Of a stretch of 64,000 nucleotides of DNA, positions 9,311-18,205 are shown one piece after another (position 1 is the stretch's first letter; the number at the start of each line of letters is the position of its first letter). The DNA is from an uncultured Acetatifactor sp. (GTDB lineage Bacteria > Bacillota > Clostridia > Lachnospirales > Lachnospiraceae), in the NCBI GenBank assembly GCA_910577035.1, contig CAJTKW010000002.1:53698-117697 (forward strand). Direction: 5' to 3'. The notes under the pieces are model-generated. The model did not search any database. It was not told where the DNA came from and was given only the letters and a program-made list of their open reading frames with translations. The position numbers and the translations under genes were made by a program.

Positions 9311-11002
9311 ATGAATGATAGTATAAGAGTTAAAAAGGGCATATACACTGTGTGCTTTGTACTATTGTGCCTGATCGACCAGCTTGTGGGCAGCGCTATG
9401 GGAAGGGTTCAGTACGTAGCAGTCAACTGTACGGGCTATGTGATTGCGGTATTAATATTTACAGGCTGCCGGTGGCGGGAGTTTGTGAAAATACCCTATG
9501 CCATATGGACGGCTGTCTGTGTAATCGGGTGCACTTATGCGATTCATTGGGGCCGGGAAAATTATGCTTACGGCGGCCAGTGGATTACCGCCGTGCTGAA
9601 TGTGGCCATATACGGGTATCTGGTGTTACGGTTATTTCTTCGCATTTTTGTGGATATGAGCCTGCCGCGGATGAACTGGAAATGCCTGGTTCTGTGGGCG
9701 GCTGCAATGCTGGGCATGGTGCTTTCGGAAAACGAAGCCCTGTGGCCCCTGTGGTTCTTTGTGATGTTCGGGTGCTTCTATCTGACGGAATACTCGGAGG
9801 AAGAGCTGGATGCCCTGTTTAACGGGATGCTGAACGGGATCATTATCGGATTCTTTATCCTGCAGGGCTTTGCTACCATGTACAGGGCCTTTGACCAGAT
9901 ACGCTATACGGGCATGTATACGAATTGTAATATGAACGCGCTTTTTTACCTGATGGTGCAGGCAGCAATCTTGGGGAAATGGTATCAGTTCAAACGGCAT
10001 GGGGCTGCAATCCTCTGGCAGGTGCTGGCGGGTGCAGGCAGCGGCATTTTGCTGGCATACTGCTTCCTGACCATCGGCCGTACCGCATTGGCGGTGATGC
10101 TGCTGAATACCGTCCTGTTGGTCGGGATCTTCTTTTTCCGGGAGGAAAAGAGAAGGCTTCTTAAGGCAGCGGTCAGGCTGGCGGCAGTGCTGGCGGCGGC
10201 GGTGATCTCCTTTCCGGCGGTGTTTGCAAGCGTGAGGAATATTCCCGCACAGATGTATTCCGTCATGGTTCTGGCCTCGGATTCGGAAGGTAAAATTCAG
10301 GGAATGGTGCCCTATGAGGATACAAGATATATAGAGATGGATGAATTCCTGAAAGAGGCGCTGGGGAGATTTTTTGAATTTTTCAGCCGGCTCGGCAAAA
10401 CCGGGAGGTCAGATGCGCCGGATACAGGAGAAAGGCTCGCCGGCCTGCTGCTGCCGTCTATAAAGGTACAGGCGGCGGAGGATATTCCGGAGGAAGACCC
10501 TGCAGGTGAAATCCCCTGGGGATCGGGCTTAAGCCCGGAGGATCCGGTATGGACGGAAGGCAATTACGGAGATTCCGTCAATATCAGATGGGCCATTTAT
10601 AAAGCTTATCTGGGACGGTTAAATTTCACCGGTCATGAAAGCAGTGAAGACGGGGTGTGGCTGAAGGCAGATCTGTCGGTGCCCCATGCACATAACTTCC
10701 TGCTGCAGATCATGTTTTCCCATGGGGTTGTCACAGGCTTACTGTTCCTGGCAATTCTGATACTTACTTTCCTGCACTGCCTTGTACGGTGCTTCGGAAA
10801 AGGGACGGAGAACTGGTATTATATTGTGGGGGTTCTGACGATTACTTCCTTTGTGGGCTTCGGGACTCTTGAGGTAGACTGGAGACTGGGGCAGCTTTCC
10901 TTTACCACACTTTTTATTGTGCTGTACCTGTTGCTTCACAGGTGCCCGGGAAGGCGCGGGAAGCCGGATGTGGGAAGCGGGGAGCTGACGGAGACGGAAT
11001 AG
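9311..11002 (+). CDS. O-antigen ligase/polymerase-like membrane protein
   Basis: This product of about 563 residues has around a dozen hydrophobic segments and one large extracytoplasmic region (roughly residues 320-480) rich in acidic residues. A HAHNFLLQIMF motif near residue 457 is typical of the Wzy/WaaL ligase-polymerase superfamily. I choose ATG 9311, preceded by GAAGGT. Longer in-frame starts at 9248 and 9173 lack a good ribosome site, and 9173 would overlap the previous gene. It may attach finished chains to an acceptor or polymerise repeat units. With EpsG at 4355 in the same operon, either role is possible. Confidence 0.7.
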   Translation: MNDSIRVKKGIYTVCFVLLCLIDQLVGSAMGRVQYVAVNCTGYVIAVLIFTGCRWREFVKIPYAIWTAVCVIGCTYAIHWGRENYAYGGQWITAVLNVAIYGYLVLRLFLRIFVDMSLPRMNWKCLVLWAAAMLGMVLSENEALWPLWFFVMFGCFYLTEYSEEELDALFNGMLNGIIIGFFILQGFATMYRAFDQIRYTGMYTNCNMNALFYLMVQAAILGKWYQFKRHGAAILWQVLAGAGSGILLAYCFLTIGRTALAVMLLNTVLLVGIFFFREEKRRLLKAAVRLAAVLAAAVISFPAVFASVRNIPAQMYSVMVLASDSEGKIQGMVPYEDTRYIEMDEFLKEALGRFFEFFSRLGKTGRSDAPDTGERLAGLLLPSIKVQAAEDIPEEDPAGEIPWGSGLSPEDPVWTEGNYGDSVNIRWAIYKAYLGRLNFTGHESSEDGVWLKADLSVPHAHNFLLQIMFSHGVVTGLLFLAILILTFLHCLVRCFGKGTENWYYIVGVLTITSFVGFGTLEVDWRLGQLSFTTLFIVLYLLLHRCPGRRGKPDVGSGELTETE

Positions 11003-11008
11003 GCGGTT

Positions 11009-12796
11009 ATGGGGAAGAATGGAAGAAGGCAGGTTAACTGGATATGGCCTTTGCTGTGCGTGGTTCTGGCCGGGCTGTCCGTGCTTGCCGCAGGCCGCAG
11101 CCTGCTGATCGGGCTGGATGCAGACGAGCAGTATGCCGTTACCCTGGCTTATCGGATGGCGAAGGGAGACCGGTTGATCCGGGATATATGGGATCCGCAC
11201 CAGACCTCGGCAATCCTTCCCGCGCTTTTGATCCGGCTCTTTCATGTATTTGTTCCGGATAATACTTATCTGCTTCTGTATTTGAGAGGGGCGGGCATCC
11301 TGCTGCAGGGGGGAGCTGCCGTCCTGTGGTATGGTACGCTGAAACGGGAATACGGCAGCCGCCCGGCCATGGTGACGGCACTGGTGCTTTTCCACACCCT
11401 GCCGAAGTGGATTGTAACCCCGGAATTTGCCAACCAGCAGCTTCTGTTCTGGATTCTGACAATCCTCTGGCTGTACCGATTTGAGAAAACGGGGAAGCTT
11501 CGCTGCTGCATATCGGCCGGAATTGCGTTATGCTTTGCGGTTCTGGCATATCCGTCCTGCGCGCTTTTGTTTGTGCCTTATATCATCTGGCTGATTCGGC
11601 GGGAGCGGCGGGGAGCGTTGGTGTTTACCCTGACCTGCGGAGCAGGGGCCGGTATTTTTATTGGTTATCTTTCTTCTTATCTCGACATTTCGGAGTTTGT
11701 GCTGTACATGGAGCAGATCCTGGCCGATCCTTCCCACAATGCCGGACCGGGGGACAGGCTGGCCGGATATTGCAGGGAAGCCATGGGGCTGTCCCTGTAT
11801 CTTCTGGTATATCTGGCACTGGGCGCGGTTCTTTCCTTCCTCTTTTACAGGATCTTTCGAAGTAAGAATACGGGGAAAGTCCGGGCTCCGGGGATCTTCG
11901 GAGACGACGGGGTATATGTGCTGTCCTTCTTTACGCTGTGTACCGCAGTGGCGGACCAGGTGCGTCTGTGGGCCTTCGGGCTTGTGCCCGCGGTGTATCC
12001 CCAGTTACATTATCTGCTGTTGTACCTGCTGGGGGGGATTCTATACCACAGGGCGGCCCCGGGGGTACGGAACCGTTGGAAGAAACTGTATTGTCTGGCC
12101 TGGATGCCCTCTCTTGCAGGTTTCGGAGCGGTGCTTCTGCTGACCAACCTGGATCTGAAGGCTTCCTTTGTACATTTGCTTCCCGGTATGCTGGCCGCCC
12201 TTCTTTTCTGGTGTGACGGAGACAGGACGCAGGCGGCAGACGGGGATAAGCCGGTTCCTCAAAAGGCGGAACAGACTCTTTCCCTCAGGCTGCTTTCGGC
12301 AGTGATGTGGCTGATCGTTCTGATCGGGGCCAGGGGGTATCTAATCCGCGTTGACGAGGGCGTACCGGAGAATGTTTTCTGTGTAAAGCAGAAGGCGCTG
12401 TATGGGGCGGCAAAAAACGTATATTGCGTTTATATGACGGGTTATGAATATAACAGTGATACGCTTTTTATCGAGGAAAGCCTGGAGCCGGGGGCAAAGG
12501 TGCTGTATATCGGGACCCGCCTGGAGCTTATTTACCTGATGAACGAGATAGAAGTGTGTGCTGCTTCGGTAATCAGCACGCCGGTTTATGACGACCGTTA
12601 CCTGAAGTATTATGAGCTGAACCCGGACAAGCTGCCGGAAGCAGTGATTATTGACAGGGAATATTTTGGGATCATGGAGGAAAGAAATATTCCTATCTCC
12701 GCATGGATCCGTGAGCAATACGATTGGGAAAACAAATCGGAGTCTGAGTTCCTGTGGATCATGGAGCGCAGGGAGGGAAAATATCGTGCCGATTGA
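11009..12796 (+). CDS. GT39-like polytopic membrane protein
   Basis: A 595-residue protein with about ten to twelve membrane segments followed by a soluble C-terminal region of some 130 residues. The first extracytoplasmic loop contains LDADEQYAVTLAYRMAKGD, with the acidic pair expected of GT-C fold (ArnT/PMT-like) transferases that use polyprenyl-phosphate sugars. WDPHQTSAILPALLIRLF follows. This suggests a role in decorating a polymer or glycoprotein outside the cell, but no specific family name is secure. It starts 6 bases after the preceding gene and ends just before the promoter-like sequence of the CapD-type gene. Confidence 0.6.
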   Translation: MGKNGRRQVNWIWPLLCVVLAGLSVLAAGRSLLIGLDADEQYAVTLAYRMAKGDRLIRDIWDPHQTSAILPALLIRLFHVFVPDNTYLLLYLRGAGILLQGGAAVLWYGTLKREYGSRPAMVTALVLFHTLPKWIVTPEFANQQLLFWILTILWLYRFEKTGKLRCCISAGIALCFAVLAYPSCALLFVPYIIWLIRRERRGALVFTLTCGAGAGIFIGYLSSYLDISEFVLYMEQILADPSHNAGPGDRLAGYCREAMGLSLYLLVYLALGAVLSFLFYRIFRSKNTGKVRAPGIFGDDGVYVLSFFTLCTAVADQVRLWAFGLVPAVYPQLHYLLLYLLGGILYHRAAPGVRNRWKKLYCLAWMPSLAGFGAVLLLTNLDLKASFVHLLPGMLAALLFWCDGDRTQAADGDKPVPQKAEQTLSLRLLSAVMWLIVLIGARGYLIRVDEGVPENVFCVKQKALYGAAKNVYCVYMTGYEYNSDTLFIEESLEPGAKVLYIGTRLELIYLMNEIEVCAASVISTPVYDDRYLKYYELNPDKLPEAVIIDREYFGIMEERNIPISAWIREQYDWENKSESEFLWIMERREGKYRAD

Positions 12797-12824
12797 TGAC
12801 ATTTTTAAGAAAATATGTTATACT
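12796..12824 (+). promoter_or_regulatory. Promoter candidate for the CapD-type gene
   Basis: A -35-like ATGACA (12796-12801), a 17-base spacer and TATACT (12819-12824) preceded by TG form an extended -10 promoter of the vegetative type. It lies in the 64-base gap before the GTG start at 12861, which suggests the dehydratase gene can be transcribed apart from the operon upstream. Confidence 0.5.
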
Positions 12825-12860
12825 TGGCGTTGATGGCAGGAAAGGTAAGGGTGAAAGTCT

Positions 12861-14735
12861 GTGAGCGGAAAAAGTCATTTCCTGAGAGGACAGAAAAGCC
12901 GGATTGTGGCATTGATTTTACTGGACGTGATGAGTGTGACCATTGCGGCCTTTGTGGCGATTTTTATTCGCTCGGAATTCAGTTTTAAGGGCAGTATTTA
13001 TGTGGAGTATATGCCAAAGCTGGAAAGGATTATTCTGCCGGATATTGCAGTTACACTGCTGTTCTATTTCATATGGAAGCTGTATAAAAGTGTCTGGCGG
13101 TATGCCAGCGCAACGGAGCTGATTAATATTATTTTTGCCGCCAGCTGTTCCGCGGCCGCCCAGGTGATTCTGTGCGTTGCCACGGGAAACCACATGCCCA
13201 GAAGCTATTATATCTTATACTGGTTCCTGCTGATGGTAGCTACCTGCGGTGTTCGCTTCAGCTACCGGATTCTGCGCATTTTACGGAATAAGCGTACCAG
13301 TTATACGGCAAAGAAGCAATGTGTGAATGTCATGGTTATCGGCGGCGGTGCCGCAGGGAACATGATTCTGAAGGAGATTGAGAACAGCGAATACCTGAAC
13401 ATGCAGGCGAAATGCGTCATAGATGATAACGGCGGCTGTCACGGCAAGATTCTGCGGGGCGTGCCTATTGTGGGGGATCGGGACATGATCCTGGAGGCGG
13501 CTTTACAGTATGGCATAGACGAGATCATCTTTGCCATTCCCTCGGCAAGCGTACAGACCAGAAAGGAAATTCTGGACATCTGTAAGGAATCCGGCTGCAG
13601 GCTGCGGACCGTGCCGGGGATGTACCAGATGATCAACGGGGATGTATCCGTATCCAAGCTGAAAGAGGTCGAAATAGAGGATCTTCTGGGCAGAGAGCCC
13701 ATACAGATCAATTCGGAGGAGGTCCTGGGGCATGTCAGCGGCAAGGTGGTACTGGTGACCGGCGGGGGAGGCTCCATCGGAAGCGAGCTCTGCAGGCAGA
13801 TTGCGGCCCATAATCCGGGACGGCTGATTATTCTGGACATATACGAGAACAATGCCTATGAGATACAGCAGGAGCTGGTGCGGAAGTATCCTAATCTGCA
13901 TCTGACGGTACTGATCGGTTCCGTGCGGAATACCAACCGGATCAACAGTGTATTTGCTCAGTATCATCCCAACATTGTCTACCATGCGGCGGCTCATAAG
14001 CATGTGCCTTTGATGGAGGACAGTCCCAACGAGGCCATTAAGAACAATGTCATGGGTACCTACAAAACAGCCCAGGCGGCAGACCGCTATGGCGCGGAGA
14101 AATTTGTGCTGATTTCCACGGACAAGGCGGTGAATCCTACGAATGTCATGGGGGCGTCCAAGCGTATCTGCGAAATGGTGATTCAAATGATGAATCAGAA
14201 GTCGAAAACGAATTTTGTGGCGGTGCGTTTCGGAAATGTGCTGGGAAGCAACGGCAGTGTCATTCCCCTGTTTAAGCAGCAGATAGCGGAGGGCGGACCT
14301 GTGACGGTGACCCATCCTGATATTATCCGGTATTTTATGACCATTCCCGAGGCAGTTTCCCTGGTAATCCAGGCGGGAGCTTATGCAAGGGGCGGGGAAA
14401 TCTTTGTGCTGGACATGGGTGAGCCGGTGAAAATCCTTGACCTGGCTACCAATCTGATCAAGCTTTCCGGCTATCAGCCGGGGGAAGACATAGAAATCAA
14501 GTTTACCGGCCTGCGGCCCGGCGAGAAAATGTATGAGGAACTCCTGATGAACGAGGAGGGACTGAAAAAGACCGCAAATAAGATGATTTTTATCGGAAAA
14601 CCTATTGAGTTCGAGTCAGAAGTGTTTGCACGGCAGCTGGACAGGCTGATTGCCGATGCCCGGGAGGAGTCGGCGGATATTCGGCACCTGATTAGGGAAA
14701 TCGTACCTACGTATGTGGTGGGAAGTGGGGAATAA
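12861..14735 (+). CDS. Membrane nucleotide-sugar 4,6-dehydratase (CapD/PglF type)
   Basis: A 624-residue protein with four transmembrane helices in the first 130 residues, a first Rossmann domain (VIGGGAAGNMILKEI near 160) and a second SDR domain (LVTGGGGSIGSELCRQI near 298). The active-site region reads STDKAVNPTNVMGASKR, with Met in place of the usual Tyr, as is normal for this family (WbpM, FlaA1, PglF). Such enzymes convert UDP-GlcNAc to the 4-keto-6-deoxy form for bacillosamine, fucosamine or quinovosamine type sugars. The length is standard. The start is GTG 12861 behind GGTAAGGGTG. It is the last gene of the first region and probably supplies the donor of a priming transferase. Confidence 0.88.
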   Translation: MSGKSHFLRGQKSRIVALILLDVMSVTIAAFVAIFIRSEFSFKGSIYVEYMPKLERIILPDIAVTLLFYFIWKLYKSVWRYASATELINIIFAASCSAAAQVILCVATGNHMPRSYYILYWFLLMVATCGVRFSYRILRILRNKRTSYTAKKQCVNVMVIGGGAAGNMILKEIENSEYLNMQAKCVIDDNGGCHGKILRGVPIVGDRDMILEAALQYGIDEIIFAIPSASVQTRKEILDICKESGCRLRTVPGMYQMINGDVSVSKLKEVEIEDLLGREPIQINSEEVLGHVSGKVVLVTGGGGSIGSELCRQIAAHNPGRLIILDIYENNAYEIQQELVRKYPNLHLTVLIGSVRNTNRINSVFAQYHPNIVYHAAAHKHVPLMEDSPNEAIKNNVMGTYKTAQAADRYGAEKFVLISTDKAVNPTNVMGASKRICEMVIQMMNQKSKTNFVAVRFGNVLGSNGSVIPLFKQQIAEGGPVTVTHPDIIRYFMTIPEAVSLVIQAGAYARGGEIFVLDMGEPVKILDLATNLIKLSGYQPGEDIEIKFTGLRPGEKMYEELLMNEEGLKKTANKMIFIGKPIEFESEVFARQLDRLIADAREESADIRHLIREIVPTYVVGSGE

Positions 14736-14778
14736 GGGGGTTGACGCGGAGGAATTCCGGAAATTCTCGAAGCGACTG

Positions 14779-14807
14779 TTGCAAGTTAAGAATAATCATG
14801 TTATTGT
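14779..14807 (+). promoter_or_regulatory. Distal promoter candidate for the unknown-ParA-HD cassette
   Basis: TTGCAA (14779-14784), a 17-base spacer and TATTGT (14802-14807) with an upstream TG form a plausible extended -10 promoter. It lies about 170 bases before the start of the first cassette gene. Confidence 0.4.
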
Positions 14808-14910
14808 ATCAGTATAGAGATGAGGCTTCGTGGAAAAATGGGAAATACTCGTTCACGGGAAATTACGTATGAAAAGGAGAAAAAGAGGGTAATCTACCGA
14901 TGAAACAGAA

Positions 14911-14939
14911 TTGATTGCGGCGAAGGATTGTGCTACAAT
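14911..14939 (+). promoter_or_regulatory. Proximal promoter candidate for the unknown-ParA-HD cassette
   Basis: TTGATT (14911-14916), a 17-base spacer and TACAAT (14934-14939) preceded by TGC make a good vegetative promoter. Transcription would start near 14946. That position falls on the inverted repeat at 14947-14965 and argues against any coding start upstream of 14977. Confidence 0.55.
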
Positions 14940-14946
14940 CAGGTGG

Positions 14947-14965
14947 AGTACCTTTGGAAGGTACT
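14947..14965. repeat. Inverted repeat at the expected transcription start
   Basis: AGTACC (14947-14952) and GGTACT (14960-14965) flank a 7-base loop directly downstream of the proximal -10 box. It could be an operator for a repressor or a 5' hairpin of the transcript; nothing in the sequence decides between these. Confidence 0.45.
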
Positions 14966-14976
14966 GGGGTGATAGG

Positions 14977-17082
14977 ATGGCAGCAGGTAATACGATGAAA
15001 CCACAGGTTACGGGACAGGTATCCGCTCAGTCGGCAGAGATGACAGCGGATGCCTTTTTGCGCCGTCTGAGAGAAGACAGGGAGAGCCGTGTGTCCAGGT
15101 TTTCTCAGGCGATGGGAGAAGACGAGATCGCTGGATTTACAAAGGCGCTCAGACTGTTTGATGACCGGCAGGATGTGATGGGAGAGGTATTTGAGCGCTG
15201 CCTGGAGCAATATTTCGACACACTGATCGGTTTCCTGGAGACAGCCATGGAGAAGCTGAACAGCGGCAGCAAGGATGCCTTATTGTACATTCAGGCCTTA
15301 GAGGAATTATATTTGGTCAACTGTGAAAGGTTAAAGCGGGACAACAGTTACCGAATCTTTTATAACCACCCGATGCTGCTGATTAACAGGCGTCTGGATA
15401 CTGAAGTGCTGAGAATGCTGGAGGAAAAGAAAGCGGCGGCCGGTAATGGCGAGTTTGTAAAAGCGGATGCAGAGATTCTGGATTATGTTTTTAAAGCCAA
15501 GATGAAAAATCGCTGCAGAATGAAGCTTTACGGCCGGAATCAGGTATACGAGACAGAACGCGGCAAGAATGCAGGGGAAGACGGATTTGTTTGTGCAGGG
15601 CCCTTTGAGAAGTCGGAGGACTGTACGGAGATTCCTCCGATCAGAATCTGGGAGAAAATAAAAAATTACCAGCAGCTCCACCAGAAAGAGGAGCTTTCTT
15701 CCATTCATATTGCCGTGTTTGGAAATCTGCCCCAGGACTCTCTGCAGAATGAGCTGCTGGAGAAGCTGTCAGGTGTTAAGGTATACTGGACGTTTTTCCG
15801 GCATGAAACTGAGACGGAAGGCTATTTATTTGCGGATGCGGACGGCGAATTGTATGATCTTCTGGATATGAGTGACCTGCAGACGCTTGTGGATCAGTAT
15901 GAGATAATAGCGTTTCTGGATCAAAATTGTTTTTACCGTCAGGGACAGGCGGAGAAGGATGAGAAGGAAAAGGGTGCGGATACGATCTGCAGGTGGAATT
16001 ATGAAAGAAGCCGTACCCAGAAAAAATTTAAAGATAAAGCGGCTTATTACCAGGTGATTTACAATCGTGTCGGCCAGTGGATCAATTCGTTTGACAAAGA
16101 CAAGTCCGCTTCCTTTGAGTTTGACGAGAGACTATACAGAAATCTGGAAGCCGTGCCGAAGAAAAATACGGATATTTATCTATATATCCGATACAGTGAC
16201 AGGATTGGCGAATATGATTTGACGAATAACGGGATCTGCAATGACGAATATTACAGCGGAATTTCTTTAACGGTCTGCAGATTGACGGAATTTGACAAGC
16301 CGCAGTTCAACGAGGATTACGGGAAATTCCTGGATGAGAGCAGTGAGAATGAAGACAACAGGGAGGGAAGGCTTTCCGTTCCTATCAGATTCTGGAAATT
16401 GCTAAAAAGTATCAGTAACGAATATTGTGATGAGATATTGCGCCGATACGGCGGGGGGGATATTGCGCAGCTCAGGGATATTATTCTTTTCCTGAATGAA
16501 TCCTGCCTTATATTGGGGTATCACATTAATGCCAGAGATGAAAAGGTTACGGTTCGATATGAACTGCAGATGGGAGAAGATCAAAAATATCCTGAATTGC
16601 AGGGGGCAATGGCAAATATTGTGAAGGTTATTTTACAATATGCGTTTGGCGAAAAAGAGCTCTACTGCATGAATCGCTATTTTGAGAGACTGCTGATCCA
16701 CTCGGTGATCTCTAATGCCAACGATGTGGGAGACTTGATTTTTGCTTATTGGATGGCAACCCACTGGTATACGATAGACGGACTGAGGGAAGAAGCATTG
16801 TCGCGGCGGATGGAACCGGATAATCCTTCTGCCGGACAAAGGAACCGATTCAAGGTAAAGAAGACTATTTTCTCTATGGTAAAGCGGCTGGCGGAAATGA
16901 GAATCCGGGACCTCCCGGAAATGCAGGAATACTTTTCTGCGTCCTTTCATGGCAAGGTATGCCCTGAGGTAACAGATGAAAATCTGATGAGAACACTCCG
17001 CACAATCAGGGAATATAGTGAATATCTGCAGTATACAGGCAGTTATTTGTATCTAAACAGCGGACTTTTGATGGGAGAATAG
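14977..17082 (+). CDS. Unknown 701-residue protein, first gene of a three-gene cassette
   Basis: I do not recognise this protein. It is about 701 residues from ATG 14977, which is preceded by GGGGTGATAGG; a TTG 66 bases upstream lies inside the proximal promoter and is rejected. It appears soluble, with no signal peptide or membrane helix. The N-terminal 130 residues are Arg/Glu rich and helical. The middle (about 235-330) has an alternating strand-helix pattern around IHIAVFGNLPQDSLQNELLE. The C-terminal half is mostly helical, and the protein ends GSYLYLNSGLLMGE. It stops 8 bases before a ParA-like ATPase gene and must be cotranscribed with it. A role as scaffold, sensor or substrate of that ATPase is possible but not shown. 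Confidence 0.75.
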   Translation: MAAGNTMKPQVTGQVSAQSAEMTADAFLRRLREDRESRVSRFSQAMGEDEIAGFTKALRLFDDRQDVMGEVFERCLEQYFDTLIGFLETAMEKLNSGSKDALLYIQALEELYLVNCERLKRDNSYRIFYNHPMLLINRRLDTEVLRMLEEKKAAAGNGEFVKADAEILDYVFKAKMKNRCRMKLYGRNQVYETERGKNAGEDGFVCAGPFEKSEDCTEIPPIRIWEKIKNYQQLHQKEELSSIHIAVFGNLPQDSLQNELLEKLSGVKVYWTFFRHETETEGYLFADADGELYDLLDMSDLQTLVDQYEIIAFLDQNCFYRQGQAEKDEKEKGADTICRWNYERSRTQKKFKDKAAYYQVIYNRVGQWINSFDKDKSASFEFDERLYRNLEAVPKKNTDIYLYIRYSDRIGEYDLTNNGICNDEYYSGISLTVCRLTEFDKPQFNEDYGKFLDESSENEDNREGRLSVPIRFWKLLKSISNEYCDEILRRYGGGDIAQLRDIILFLNESCLILGYHINARDEKVTVRYELQMGEDQKYPELQGAMANIVKVILQYAFGEKELYCMNRYFERLLIHSVISNANDVGDLIFAYWMATHWYTIDGLREEALSRRMEPDNPSAGQRNRFKVKKTIFSMVKRLAEMRIRDLPEMQEYFSASFHGKVCPEVTDENLMRTLRTIREYSEYLQYTGSYLYLNSGLLMGE

Positions 17083-17090
17083 GAGGAACG

Positions 17091-18179
17091 ATGCCGGGAG
17101 ATAAAAACGCAGTCGATGTACACGTAATACATTCCATGAAGGGCGGGTGCGGTAAAAGCACCTGCGCCCTCTTTAAGGCCCTGCAGATTGCGCAGGAACA
17201 GGGGATAGAAGACAAGAAGGCACATGTGCTGCTTCTTGATGCGGATTTTAAGGGCTCAGCCATGACGGAAATCCTGTTTCACAGAAAAAAGCTGTCAGAG
17301 GAGACGGAAGGGTCATTGGAGGAGCGGGAACAGGTGCAGAAATTCAATGAACTGGAAAAGAAATTCGGAGAAAAGATGACGCAGGGAACCGGGATGCGGC
17401 ATAAGCTGGCAATCCCGGAAAATTTTGAACAATATATAACAATTAGCGATTACCTTAAGGATAACTCACGATACTCAATAAATGACATTATATGCCGTTC
17501 CTGCTCCTATGAGTACACGGAAAAGGATCAGGCAAAGGGCGGTGTGGAAGAAAATGAGGCAAATAAAGTGCAGGAACAGACGGATGCTATCAACGGATAC
17601 CTGGACTTTATACTTTCCTCGGCAAATTCCGAGAGCAAGGATTGGTTCCGGCATACCCATGGGAAGATCGCTGCCGGGGTTTACAGCTACAGGATGGATG
17701 TGCTGCTTCGTAATCTTTTGAACAGAGGGAGAGTAATTGAGGGAAGGCCCGGTGATTACTGGGATATAGTAATCGATATGCCGCCTGGGTATGATGAGTA
17801 TTCCGATATTCTGCTGGAGCTGCTGCGAAAAATTGCCGCAGAAAATACCGTTGTGCGACTACACTATTATGAGGTTACCACAGAGGATATAGGACATAAA
17901 ATTCTGACACAGGGCAGCATTAAAAAAGCAATCTGTGAAAACACCAGATATAAGCCGTTTTCCTCTGTGAATCTGATACTGAATGATGCTTCGCACACGG
18001 ACTTTTTGAAATTGACGAATAAAGAAAAGGAATTTTACAGGAGCTGGCTGGAGAGCGGCTGCAGTCCCGAAGGGAAAGTATATGTAAATACCTATTCCGA
18101 GTCTTATCACAGATTTTGCCGGGAGGGAACCATCGGGGAATTCGAGCAGAGTATAAAAGAAGTGCTCAGGGAAATCTGA
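17091..18179 (+). CDS. ParA/MinD-like P-loop ATPase
   Basis: This 362-residue protein has a deviant Walker A motif near residues 16-24 (MKGGCGKST, with the signature Lys at 17), LLLDADFKGS near 47-56 and a Walker B-like IDMPPG near 228-233. These are the hallmarks of SIMIBI ATPases that dimerise on ATP to position or regulate partners. The region between about residues 60 and 190 is an insert compared with ParA proteins of usual length (about 250-270 residues). It contains a Cys pair (RSCSYEY). It has no DNA-binding domain and no ParB partner nearby, so plasmid-type partitioning is unlikely. ATG 17091 follows AGGAGGAACG. The neighbours on both sides complete the cassette. Confidence 0.82.
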   Translation: MPGDKNAVDVHVIHSMKGGCGKSTCALFKALQIAQEQGIEDKKAHVLLLDADFKGSAMTEILFHRKKLSEETEGSLEEREQVQKFNELEKKFGEKMTQGTGMRHKLAIPENFEQYITISDYLKDNSRYSINDIICRSCSYEYTEKDQAKGGVEENEANKVQEQTDAINGYLDFILSSANSESKDWFRHTHGKIAAGVYSYRMDVLLRNLLNRGRVIEGRPGDYWDIVIDMPPGYDEYSDILLELLRKIAAENTVVRLHYYEVTTEDIGHKILTQGSIKKAICENTRYKPFSSVNLILNDASHTDFLKLTNKEKEFYRSWLESGCSPEGKVYVNTYSESYHRFCREGTIGEFEQSIKEVLREI

Positions 18180-18205
18180 ATGGCAGGGGATTGAGAAGGA
18201 GCAGG

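Noticed and set aside
14911..14976. TTG start 66 bases upstream of the unknown cassette gene
   Set aside because: The codon lies inside the -35 box of a good promoter, and ATG 14977 has a ribosome site.
17091..18179. ParA/ParB plasmid-type partition system
   Set aside because: There is no ParB-like gene or parS-like repeat, the ATPase has a large insert, and its partners are an HD protein and an unknown protein.
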